DNA from: Firmicutes bacterium UBA4996
GTDB lineage: Bacteria; Bacillota; Limnochordia; Darwinibacteriales; Darwinibacteriaceae
Assembly (NCBI GenBank): GCA_002396805.1
Contig: DGYW01000021.1
Location: forward strand, 15,850-46,447
Length of the DNA stretch: 30,598 nt
Direction of reading: 5' to 3'
Below, in pieces: positions 1 to 7,583 of the stretch (its first letter is position 1; the number at the start of each line of letters is the position of its first letter). Position numbers and translations under genes: made by a program. Under the pieces are notes generated by a model. It saw only the letters and a list, made by a program, of their open reading frames with translations, was not told the DNA's origin and did no database searches.

Positions 1-522
1 TATCTGGGCGATGTTGATGGACGGACGCCAGCTATAACCACGGGATCGCTGCAAAATAGCCATTTTAGTTTGCTGTGTAATCCCAGCAGAGATGGCCTCA
101 TAATCTAAAGAACCATCGGTCTTAAGGGGAATCTCCTTATACTGGATACCACGCTTGATTAAGCTTCGGGGAGAACACCCTCTTGTTCCAATGACCGCCT
201 GGAGAGTATCATAGGGCGCACCGCTTACAGAGACTAGCTCTTCACCAGGCTCCAGAATAGATAAGCAGAGAGAAATAGCATGCGTGCCCGAAGCAATTTG
301 AGGACGAACTAGGGCAGCTTCTGCTCTAAACACATTAGCGTAGACCTCTTCGAGACTCTCTCGCCCCTGATCAGCATAGGCATAACCAGTTGAATCGTTA
401 AAACAATGACTACCTACACGGGCAGCGTGAAAAGCCTTTAGAACCTTTTCTTGATTTGCTAGCACCACTTCCTCCAGGGGAAGCACATACTCATGAATCT
501 GTTCCTTGGCCTTCCTAATCAT
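1..522 (-). CDS. ynbB: YnbB-type PLP-dependent protein (methionine gamma-lyase / 'aluminium resistance' family), 3' end missing
   Basis: The first 174 codons of a protein whose remainder lies beyond base 1. It reads from an ATG at 522-520 (MIRKAKEQIHEYVLPLEEV). The segments GSHCFNDSTGYAYADQGRE, AALVRPQIASGTHAISLCL, GAPYDTLQAVIGTRG and QRSRGYSWRPS match the N-terminal part of the YnbB family. These are fold-type I pyridoxal-phosphate enzymes annotated as methionine gamma-lyase-like or aluminium resistance proteins; their physiological substrate is not settled. The PLP lysine would lie in the missing part. The start overlaps the preceding small gene by 8 bases, so translation is probably coupled. 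The order spoVK-like then ynbB resembles Bacillus subtilis, where spoVK is followed by ynbA, ynbB and glnR. Family assignment is firm, enzymatic role is not. Confidence 0.9.
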   Translation of the reverse strand, partial: MIRKAKEQIHEYVLPLEEVVLANQEKVLKAFHAARVGSHCFNDSTGYAYADQGRESLEEVYANVFRAEAALVRPQIASGTHAISLCLSILEPGEELVSVSGAPYDTLQAVIGTRGCSPRSLIKRGIQYKEIPLKTDGSLDYEAISAGITQQTKMAILQRSRGYSWRPSINIAQI

Positions 523-766
523 CTTCGCTTGCTACCTCTTTAGGCGCGGCGGAACCGAAACTACCTTTAGCCTGTATTCTTTTGCCTGGTAGTTTCTCCA
601 AGACACTATCCCTGATTTGTTTTTCCGAATGGACATGCAGGCGAAAGCGGCCACTGCTAGCGGGATACATTTCTAATTCCCCTGTAACACCATGTTTTTT
701 CCATAATAATTCTGCTACTTTGTGCATTTCTTCTTCTGTCTCAAATTCAAAGGCGATTGCATACAC
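515..766 (-). CDS. Small conserved-looking protein of unknown function (83 aa)
   Basis: I do not recognise this protein. It starts at GTG 766-764, behind an AGGAGGT site at 783-777 with 10 bases between. It is soluble, has no signal peptide or membrane segment, and ends in an acidic tail (EVASEDD). The N-terminal half (YAIAFEFETEEEMHKVAELL) suggests a beta strand followed by an amphipathic helix. The middle (SGRFRLHVHSEKQIRDSVLE) looks like beta-turn-beta then helix, so a small alpha/beta sandwich of ACT or ferredoxin type is possible, but this is only a pattern impression. It sits between the spoVK-like gene and ynbB, and its last 8 bases overlap the ynbB start. The good ribosome site and operon placement make it a real gene. 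Confidence 0.75.
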   Translation of the reverse strand: MYAIAFEFETEEEMHKVAELLWKKHGVTGELEMYPASSGRFRLHVHSEKQIRDSVLEKLPGKRIQAKGSFGSAAPKEVASEDD

Positions 767-849
767 GCTCGCTAAAACCTCCTATAGATGAATAAAGTTT
801 ACTACTTAGATTTTCGTGATAAGAGAACTAAAATCCTGCTTAAATTGGG

Positions 850-1776
850 TTAGGTTGATCGTAAATCGTACGGAGTAATTAGGGTTAGCTCTTCCTTAGT
901 TAAACCATGCTTTTGCACCAAACGAACAGCTTGGCGCCGAATAATCTGTTCCACCATATTACGCACCGCCCGAGCATTCCCGAAGCTTTCTGGATCCCCC
1001 TGCCTGAGTCTACGGATTTGCCTCACTAATTCTAGTTGGGCTGAAGTCGTTAGGGTGTATTCTCGTCTCTCTAACATGCTCTGGGCGATTTTGAAGAGTT
1101 CCAAATCTGAATAATCGGGAAAAGTAACCGTTACGGGAAAGCGCGATCGCAAGCCCGGGTTAGCCTCTAAGAATTCTTCCATTGGTGCAGGATAGCCAGC
1201 TAACACCACTACAAGGTTTTCCCGTTGATCTTCCATGGCCTTGACTAAAGTGTCAATAGCTTCCTTGCCAAAATCCCGCTCGCCCCCTCTAGCCAAGGAA
1301 TAGGCCTCATCGATAAAAAGTAATCCGCCCAGGGCTTGTTTCAGCACTTCTCTGGTTTTCTGGGCGGTTTGACCAATATATTGGGCCACCAAATCGGCGC
1401 GCTCTACCTCTACAGTATGTCCCTTGTTTAAAATACCCACCTCTTTGAGCATTTGGCTGAACAAACGGGCCACGGTAGTTTTACCTGTTCCTGGATTACC
1501 TGTAAACACGGTATGTAAAACAACAGGTTCACAAGCCAATTGCAGAGCCGCTCGATATTTCTGAATGAGCGCGAAAGCTTGAATTTCTCCTAGGACGCCT
1601 TTAACCGAATGCAAACCGATGAGACTGTCTAGCTCGGCTTGGAGTTTTTGTAGCCGTTCCCTCTGCTGGAGTTCAAAACCCTTTAGCAAGGCGAGAGATT
1701 CCCCACTATCCGAGGTCTGTAGCCTGCTGATTTGACCCTGTTGGACGACAGATGTGAGCTCTGGCTTGGGACGCAC
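850..1776 (-). CDS. spoVK: SpoVK-like AAA+ ATPase (CbbX/SpoVK family)
   Basis: A 308-residue AAA+ ATPase of the SpoVK/CbbX group. SpoVK is needed for spore maturation in Bacillus, where it is expressed in the mother cell. Visible motifs are Walker A GNPGTGKT (93-100), Walker B LLFIDEAYSL (about 152-161), a sensor-1-like strand LVVVLAGYP (about 188-196) and an arginine-finger segment GLRSRF (208-213). About 85 residues precede the ATPase core and include a likely helical region (40-75). The start is GTG 1776-1774, behind AGGAGG with a 7-base spacer. The gene follows miaA by 67 bases. Many Firmicutes have hfq at this point, but there is none here. SpoVK fits better than a CbbX rubisco activase because of the miaA/ynbB context and the absence of rubisco genes. 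Confidence 0.88.
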   Translation of the reverse strand: MRPKPELTSVVQQGQISRLQTSDSGESLALLKGFELQQRERLQKLQAELDSLIGLHSVKGVLGEIQAFALIQKYRAALQLACEPVVLHTVFTGNPGTGKTTVARLFSQMLKEVGILNKGHTVEVERADLVAQYIGQTAQKTREVLKQALGGLLFIDEAYSLARGGERDFGKEAIDTLVKAMEDQRENLVVVLAGYPAPMEEFLEANPGLRSRFPVTVTFPDYSDLELFKIAQSMLERREYTLTTSAQLELVRQIRRLRQGDPESFGNARAVRNMVEQIIRRQAVRLVQKHGLTKEELTLITPYDLRST

Positions 1777-1843
1777 TGCTCCACCTCCTACCCCTTTTCA
1801 CCTATTATTTATACGCTACTAGGGCCTGGGAGGTGTCTTCTTG

Positions 1844-2764
1844 CTATTTCCAAATGGAGAGAACAGCTTGTAGTATCTCTGCTTCCGTTTGCTCCGATAA
1901 GTTGAACCAATGGATACGTTGATTGCGTTTGAACCATGATAATTGCCGTTTCGCATAGCGACGCGTGTCTCTTTTTAGAATTTCAAGCGCCTGATCAAGG
2001 TCTATTTGACCCTGCAAGTACCAGACAATTTCTTTATAACCTAAGGCCTGCAATGCGGTTGGCTGTTGGGGGTAGGCCTTAAGCAAACCCTCAACTTCAG
2101 CGATCAAACCCTGATCAACCATCTGGTCAACGCGCTGATTAATCCGGGCATAAAGCTCCTCTCGCCGTCTAGATAAACCAACGTATACCGGCCGGTACGG
2201 TCGGTCTTCTTGCTCTTGCTTACGCTGCAAAACGCTGATAGGCTCACCGGTTCTTCGATAAACTTCTAAAGCCCTAATGACTCTCCGCAAATCGTTAGGA
2301 TGAATTTTATTGGCACTTTCAGGGTCCACCCTTTCCAACTCTTGAAACAGGCCTTGAGGATCCTCGTAAGCACGCGCTTGTAACTGGGCGCGAAGCTCGG
2401 GATCAGCACTAGAGTCAGGAAACAGAAAACCATCAAGAAGGGCGTCAATGTATAGACCCGTACCTCCAGTTAGAACTGGCGGAACTCCCCTTGTTTGCAG
2501 ATTAGCTAAGACATCTTCGGCTAATCCCACATAATCTGCTACATTAAAACGCTGATCAGGATCGACCACGTCTAGGAGATGGTGTACAACCCGTTCCTGC
2601 TCTAAATAGCTTGGTTTAGCAGTGCCGATATCCATACCTCGATACACTTGCATGGAATCAGCAGAAATGATTTCTCCCCCTAATTTCTGGGCAAGAATCA
2701 GACTAAGCTCTGTCTTGCCTACTGCGGTAGGTCCTACTACCACCAAAACTCGTTGTCGTTCCAC
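1844..2764 (-). CDS. miaA: tRNA dimethylallyltransferase MiaA
   Basis: This 306-residue enzyme transfers a dimethylallyl group from DMAPP to N6 of A37 in tRNAs that read UNN codons. It makes the i6A that MiaB, encoded upstream in the same operon, then methylthiolates. The P-loop GPTAVGKT is at residues 11-18. It is followed by the family segment ADSMQVYRGMDIGTAKP, the DMAPP/tRNA-binding GGTGLYIDAL, and the C-terminal RRYAKRQLSWFKRN stretch typical of MiaA. Length is normal for the family. The start is GTG 2764-2762, behind AGGAGTGA. It lies 12 bases after mutL, so the two are almost certainly cotranscribed. Confidence 0.97.
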   Translation of the reverse strand: MERQRVLVVVGPTAVGKTELSLILAQKLGGEIISADSMQVYRGMDIGTAKPSYLEQERVVHHLLDVVDPDQRFNVADYVGLAEDVLANLQTRGVPPVLTGGTGLYIDALLDGFLFPDSSADPELRAQLQARAYEDPQGLFQELERVDPESANKIHPNDLRRVIRALEVYRRTGEPISVLQRKQEQEDRPYRPVYVGLSRRREELYARINQRVDQMVDQGLIAEVEGLLKAYPQQPTALQALGYKEIVWYLQGQIDLDQALEILKRDTRRYAKRQLSWFKRNQRIHWFNLSEQTEAEILQAVLSIWK

Positions 2765-2776
2765 TGATCTTCACTC

Positions 2777-4567
2777 CTAAATACGCCCAAAACGCTTCAA
2801 AAGTTCAGCATTTTCCAAGCGCACAATAATGGGACGGCCGTGGGGGCAAGTAAAGGGGTTCTCTGTTTTCGCCAAATCATTAAGCAGCGCTCGCATGATT
2901 CTCTCATCTAAATAGTCCCCAGCCTTAATTGAGCCCTTACAAGCTAGTGTAATCAAGGCCGCCTCTTGCCAAGAGGTGGTCTTCTTGGCTGTTTCGGCTA
3001 TTTGCAGAATCTCTTCCTTCCAGTTCCCCGCTGCGGTAGCCAAGGAGCTAGGAACAGACCTGAGCAGAAAAGAATTGCTACCAAACTCCTCTAATTCTAA
3101 GCCAAACTCCGCTAAGTGCTGTAGAGATTCTTCCACTAAAACAGCTTCACTGGGAGTAAACTCTAAGTGCGGGGGAATCACCAACTCTTGCACATGAATA
3201 GCCTGTGTTTCCCAGGCTTTTTTTAACTGTTCTAGCAAGATCCGCTCTTGTACTATGTGTTGGTCTAGCAGCCATAACCCCGTTGACACCTCTAAAAGAA
3301 TGTAGGTCTGCTGAAGTTGACCAATAATCCTACCTGTTAAAAGTTCGTGTCGCACCTCATGTAACTGTTCCACAGGCTCGGAAAAAGGAGTCTCCAGTTG
3401 CTTGGGGGGTTCTTGAACGATCATAGTACCCGTACTGGGTTTGGCTGGCCGGTATTCACGCAGAAGCTCATCCATAAACTCCCAAGTACGTGGTTCCCAT
3501 TGCAGTTGGGCTTGGGTAGTACGCGATATTGGCTTCGTCTTTGTCTGGACTTTATCTGGTGCTTGTAAACTAGGCGCTAAATTACTACCCACTAATGCAG
3601 ACCGTACGGTTTGTAAAACATCGCTAAAAATGGTCTGTTCACTAGAAAAGCGCACCTCTGCCTTGGCGGGATGCACATTGCAGTCCACCAATTCAGGATT
3701 TAGATCCAAGATAATAATTGCCCATGGATAAGTCCTTGTAGGTAACAAACCTTCATAACCCTTTTCCAACGCAACCCTGAGGGTTTGGTTTTCAATCACT
3801 CGACCATTGAGAATAAAAATCTGCCCACTGCGATTGCCCTTACTTAACCTGGGCGAACCAAGATAACCCCATATTTGTCCCCAGGCAAAATTTCCCTGAG
3901 TCTTGATCAAATCCTGTCCAATATTCTTACCTTCAACAATCAAGATCGTATCCAACAGACGACCATTGCCTGGTGTCACTAAAACCGTCTTCCCTTCGGC
4001 AATAAGTCGGAACGAAATATGGGGGTGGGCTAATGCTAAGTTGGTAGCAATAGCCAAGACATGTCTCCGTTCGGTTGCCTGAGTTTTTAAAAACTTGAGG
4101 CGGGCAGGTACATTATAAAAGAGATCCTTTACTTCTACAGTAGTTCCCGGAGGCATTCCAGTGGGCTCCAAAATAAACTTCCCTTGGTCTTGCCAGATCT
4201 TAAAACCATGATTCTGCTGCGGTGGACGGGAATAAAGAGTCAGTTTAGATACGCTAGCGATGCTGGGTAGAGCTTCACCGCGAAAACCAAGAGTATACAG
4301 TGCGAAGAGATCCTCAGCGCGAGTAATCTTGCTGGTGGCATGGGGCTGGAAAGCTAATTCTAGCTCTTCTTGGGCGATACCACCCCCATTGTCTTGGACC
4401 CTGATCAATTCTGTTCCCCCACCTCTAATCTCGATGGTAATCTGTGTGGCTTGAGCATCGATCGAGTTTTCCACCAGTTCCTTCACTACAGAAGCTGGCC
4501 TTTCAATCACTTCTCCTGCAGCGATTTTGTGGGCTACTTCTGCCGGAAGTACTCTAATTTGGCTCAC
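2777..4567 (-). CDS. mutL: DNA mismatch repair endonuclease MutL
   Basis: MutL couples MutS mismatch recognition to strand incision. The N-terminal GHKL ATPase shows ELVENSIDA (30-38), DNGGGI (59-64), GFRGEAL (94-100) and FYNVPARLKFL (150-160). A linker spans roughly 335-405. The C-terminal domain keeps the endonuclease signature of Firmicutes MutL. Its first metal motif reads DQHIVQERILLE (435-446), where DQHA is usual, so Ala is Ile but the Asp, His and two Glu are kept. ACKGSIKAG (542-550) and CPHGRP (574-579) complete the site. QELVIP (460-465) fits the beta-clamp motif (QEMIVP in B. subtilis). At 596 residues it is slightly short. The start is GTG 4567-4565; its GTGA overlaps the mutS stop, so translation is coupled. 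Confidence 0.97.
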   Translation of the reverse strand: MSQIRVLPAEVAHKIAAGEVIERPASVVKELVENSIDAQATQITIEIRGGGTELIRVQDNGGGIAQEELELAFQPHATSKITRAEDLFALYTLGFRGEALPSIASVSKLTLYSRPPQQNHGFKIWQDQGKFILEPTGMPPGTTVEVKDLFYNVPARLKFLKTQATERRHVLAIATNLALAHPHISFRLIAEGKTVLVTPGNGRLLDTILIVEGKNIGQDLIKTQGNFAWGQIWGYLGSPRLSKGNRSGQIFILNGRVIENQTLRVALEKGYEGLLPTRTYPWAIIILDLNPELVDCNVHPAKAEVRFSSEQTIFSDVLQTVRSALVGSNLAPSLQAPDKVQTKTKPISRTTQAQLQWEPRTWEFMDELLREYRPAKPSTGTMIVQEPPKQLETPFSEPVEQLHEVRHELLTGRIIGQLQQTYILLEVSTGLWLLDQHIVQERILLEQLKKAWETQAIHVQELVIPPHLEFTPSEAVLVEESLQHLAEFGLELEEFGSNSFLLRSVPSSLATAAGNWKEEILQIAETAKKTTSWQEAALITLACKGSIKAGDYLDERIMRALLNDLAKTENPFTCPHGRPIIVRLENAELLKRFGRI

Positions 4568-7173
4568 TGGTCACTCCCTCCCTTCACTTGTAGCTTTTTC
4601 TGCCAACTTACCAATATCTGGAGGGCCTCAAGTGGTGTAACGCTATTCAGGTCAAGATTTTCAAGTTCTAGTTCGATCTCACTAGGCGGAGTCTCCATTG
4701 GCTCTGTCACTTCAAGTCCTGCTGCGTCAAAATCTAGGTTTTGAAAAAGGTCGAGTTGAACAGGTCCCCTCTGCCCCGCCTCTAATTCATGCAAAAGTCC
4801 TAGGGCACGTCGCAATACCTGTGGAGGGATTCCGGCCATGCGAGCCACATTTATTCCGTAGCTCTTATCAGTACTCCCCCGAGATACCTTGTGGAGAAAG
4901 TAGACTTGGCCCTGTTTCTCCTCCACTTCTACGCGATAGCTGACTAAACGCCTCAAACTGTATTCCAACTTCGTTAGCTCATGAAAATGAGTGGAAAACA
5001 GAGTTCTGGCTCCAACATCACTATGAATATGTTCAATCACCGCTTGGGCGATAGCCATTCCATCAAAGGTGCTTGTCCCCCGTCCTAACTCATCCAGAAC
5101 AATTAACGATCGTTCTGTTGCATTAAGTAGGAGCTGGGCTGTCTCAGAACATTCCACCATAAACGTGCTTTGGCCAGTGCTCAAATCATCACTAGCACCG
5201 ATCCGAGTGAAAATTCGGTCAACCAGGCCGATCTCAGCTTGTTTGGCTGGAATGAAGCTACCCATTTGGGCCAAAATTACAATCAGAGCCACTTGACGCA
5301 AATAGGTACTCTTCCCCGCCATATTCGGACCTGTGAGCAAGATAATTTGCTGTTCCTCATCAAAATAAACATCATTAGGTACAAATTGTCCCTCTATTGC
5401 TTCGATGACAGGATGGCGACCTTGCTGAATGTCTAATCGGACGCCCTCTGACATTTGAGGACGAACAAAGTTATGTTTTACTGCCGCGGTAGCTAGGCTT
5501 TGTAAGACATCTAAAGTAGCTAAGGAATGAGCGTTCTGTTGGATAGCGTCCACATGGTCTTGAACCTGTTTGCGTAGATCTAAGAATAGCTCGTATTCCA
5601 ATTCATTAATTCTTTCATCGGCACCTAGAACTAGAGCCTCTTGCTCTTTCAACTCAGGAGTGATATAACGCTCGGCGTTAGCCAAAGTCTGTTTTCTTTG
5701 ATAGCCTTCAGGGACCAAATGCCGATTGGCATTTGTTACTTCAATGTAGTAGCCAAAGACTCGATTATAACCAACTTTGAGCGATTTTATGCCCGTCCTT
5801 TCTCGCTCAGTAGTCTCTAAATCCCGAATCCAGTCCTTTCCACCGCGGCTGGCCTCGCGAAGTTTGTCCAACTCCTCATTATAACCATCTCGAATCAGGT
5901 TACCATCCCTCAAGGTTATGGAGGGCTCGTCCACAATAGCCTCGCCAATCAACGTTACAAAAGGGCTTAAGGGATCTAATCCCTCAGCCAACTCTTGAAG
6001 AAGAGGCGTGGTTTCCGTATCAAAAAGGGCCTTAATAGGGGGAATTTTCTCCAGAGAACCCGCCAGTGCCTTGAGATCCCGGGCATTACCATTGCCCGCG
6101 ACTAATCTACCCACCAGGCGCTCTAGATCATGAACATCCCCAAGCAGACTAGATAACTCAAGACGGAAAGCGGTTTGGTCCACCAAATACTCTACTGCAT
6201 TATGCCTCTTGTTAATCATATCTAGATGGACGAGGGGTTTTTCTAAATAGGCGCGTAAAAGACGGGCCCCCATACTAGTCGTGGTGAAATCTAGGACACC
6301 TAAAAGCGAACCGGACTTTTTTCCTTCACGGATGGTTTTTGTTAGTTCTAGGTTTTGGCGACTATGGCCATCAATCTGCAGGAACTCTTCTAAACTGTAG
6401 CTACCTACCACACGAATATGGCTAAGCAGGCTTCTTTGAGTGTTCTGAACATATTGCAAAGCCAAGCCAGCTGCAACAATTTCCTCCTCCCGATCCAAGC
6501 CAAAGGGGGTTAAGGTTGTAAGCTCAAAATGGGCTAACAGAATCTCACTGGCCCTAGCCAAGCTGTGCTGTGGTTGATCTAGTTCTGAAATGGTTGCCCC
6601 CAGCCTTGATGCGATGGACTTAATTGCTTTAAGCTCGCGTAAGCCATTAGGAAGCACTATTTCCGCTGGACGAAGTCGCGTCAGTTCATCCTCTATCTGT
6701 GTTAAACCAGGCAAAGACGTGACGGCAAATTCCCCAGTTGACATATCTAAAGAGGCTAAACCACATCTCTGCTCTTGCCAAGCCACCGCCACTAAGTAGC
6801 GATTTTCCGCCTCTTCTAGCTGCCCTTCAATAAATGTTCCAGGGGTAATCACTCGCACCACATCACGCTTCACAACACCCTTGGCTTCCTTGGGATCCTC
6901 CAGTTGTTCACAGAGGGCGACGCGATAGCCATTACGTACTAGCTTATCTAGATAACCTTCCGCAGCATGGTGTGGGATACCACACATGGGAATTCGTCCC
7001 TGGGGACCAGCTTCCCTAGAGGTTAAGGCAATTTCTAAAACCTTAGATGCGATCTTGGCGTCTTCGCCAAACATTTCATAGAAATCTCCTAAGCGAAAAA
7101 ACAAGATTGCATCGGGATATTGTTCTTTAAGATGATAATACTGCTGCATCATTGGTGTTAGCTTCAAGTTCAT
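4564..7173 (-). CDS. mutS: DNA mismatch recognition protein MutS
   Basis: MutS (MutS1 type, 869 residues, normal length) binds base mismatches and small loops and recruits MutL. The mismatch-contacting Phe-x-Glu is seen in GDFYEMF, with Phe31 and Glu33. The ATPase domain has Walker A GPNMAGKS (615-622), Walker B LIVLDELGRGTSTFDG (about 690-705) and the downstream STHFHEL segment. The ATG at 7173-7171 follows a GGGGGT ribosome site only 3 bases away. That site can pair with an upstream ACCCCCA (separate entry), so translation may be modulated. The last four bases overlap mutL. A 68-base leader separates it from the preceding PRC-barrel-like gene. Confidence 0.98.
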   Translation of the reverse strand: MNLKLTPMMQQYYHLKEQYPDAILFFRLGDFYEMFGEDAKIASKVLEIALTSREAGPQGRIPMCGIPHHAAEGYLDKLVRNGYRVALCEQLEDPKEAKGVVKRDVVRVITPGTFIEGQLEEAENRYLVAVAWQEQRCGLASLDMSTGEFAVTSLPGLTQIEDELTRLRPAEIVLPNGLRELKAIKSIASRLGATISELDQPQHSLARASEILLAHFELTTLTPFGLDREEEIVAAGLALQYVQNTQRSLLSHIRVVGSYSLEEFLQIDGHSRQNLELTKTIREGKKSGSLLGVLDFTTTSMGARLLRAYLEKPLVHLDMINKRHNAVEYLVDQTAFRLELSSLLGDVHDLERLVGRLVAGNGNARDLKALAGSLEKIPPIKALFDTETTPLLQELAEGLDPLSPFVTLIGEAIVDEPSITLRDGNLIRDGYNEELDKLREASRGGKDWIRDLETTERERTGIKSLKVGYNRVFGYYIEVTNANRHLVPEGYQRKQTLANAERYITPELKEQEALVLGADERINELEYELFLDLRKQVQDHVDAIQQNAHSLATLDVLQSLATAAVKHNFVRPQMSEGVRLDIQQGRHPVIEAIEGQFVPNDVYFDEEQQIILLTGPNMAGKSTYLRQVALIVILAQMGSFIPAKQAEIGLVDRIFTRIGASDDLSTGQSTFMVECSETAQLLLNATERSLIVLDELGRGTSTFDGMAIAQAVIEHIHSDVGARTLFSTHFHELTKLEYSLRRLVSYRVEVEEKQGQVYFLHKVSRGSTDKSYGINVARMAGIPPQVLRRALGLLHELEAGQRGPVQLDLFQNLDFDAAGLEVTEPMETPPSEIELELENLDLNSVTPLEALQILVSWQKKLQVKGGSDQ

Positions 7174-7176
7174 TGC

Positions 7177-7209
7177 ACCCCCATCTATTTTAATTTACAC
7201 TCTGGGGGT
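7177..7209 (-). promoter_or_regulatory. mutS leader hairpin that can mask its ribosome site
   Basis: On the mutS mRNA strand the leader carries ACCCCCA (7209-7203), a 19-base AU-rich loop, and TGGGGGT (7183-7177), a perfect 7-bp pairing. The 3' arm contains the only plausible ribosome site for mutS. Just upstream lie an unused AAGGAGG (7222-7216) with no fitting start codon and a 13-base palindrome TGCCATCATGGCA (7222-7234). The pairing is seen directly; a regulatory role is inference. Confidence 0.4.
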
Positions 7210-7241
7210 AGAAATCCTCCTTGCCATCATGGCACTTAGAT

Positions 7242-7571
7242 CTAATAAGGATCTGTCCCTAATGTCGAATGGATTTCCTGTTCTAATTTTCCAGAGACGT
7301 GTTGAGCATAGGTAGGCAATTTCTGCAGATTACTAGCTGGGCAGAGACAATGGAGGGCAGTATCTATATCCTCAATGGTGCCACTAGGGATCAAGAACTG
7401 TCTTGCCTCCAGTCTGGAATAGACGACGAAGTAGCGAACCAGGCACTGCTCTGGATCGACAATCTGGGCCACCACGTTACCACAATAGGCCCCATCTGAG
7501 CTCAGTACAGGTAACTGCCAAGTGTCTCGATTACGATCAACCCATAGTGTTTGCGCCTCATTTACCCACAA
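7242..7571 (-). CDS. PRC-barrel-like small protein (109 aa)
   Basis: A small soluble protein. Residues of about 18-75 resemble a PRC-barrel fold: a beta-rich stretch with SSDGAYCGNVVAQIVDPEQ, then VRYFVVYSR, then RQFLIPSGTIEDID. This is the usual 'G-x-V-x-D...VRY-VV...R-x-hLIP...IxxID' pattern. The C-terminal tail LPTYAQHVSGKLEQEIHS resembles the tail of other stand-alone PRC-barrel proteins. The start is TTG 7571-7569, behind a perfect AGGAGG (7584-7579) with a 7-base spacer. It lies between miaB and mutS, where B. subtilis has ymcA and cotE. PRC barrels occur in RimM and in membrane-linked adaptor proteins, but no function can be assigned here. The fold call is moderate. Confidence 0.7.
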   Translation of the reverse strand: MWVNEAQTLWVDRNRDTWQLPVLSSDGAYCGNVVAQIVDPEQCLVRYFVVYSRLEARQFLIPSGTIEDIDTALHCLCPASNLQKLPTYAQHVSGKLEQEIHSTLGTDPY

Positions 7572-7583
7572 AGTGATGCCTCC

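Noticed and set aside
1782..1835. CACCTCC / GGAGGTG pairing in the spoVK leader
   Set aside because: The 7-bp arms are about 40 bases apart, and any CACCTCC will match a ribosome site by chance. It is weaker than the mutS case, with nothing else in support.
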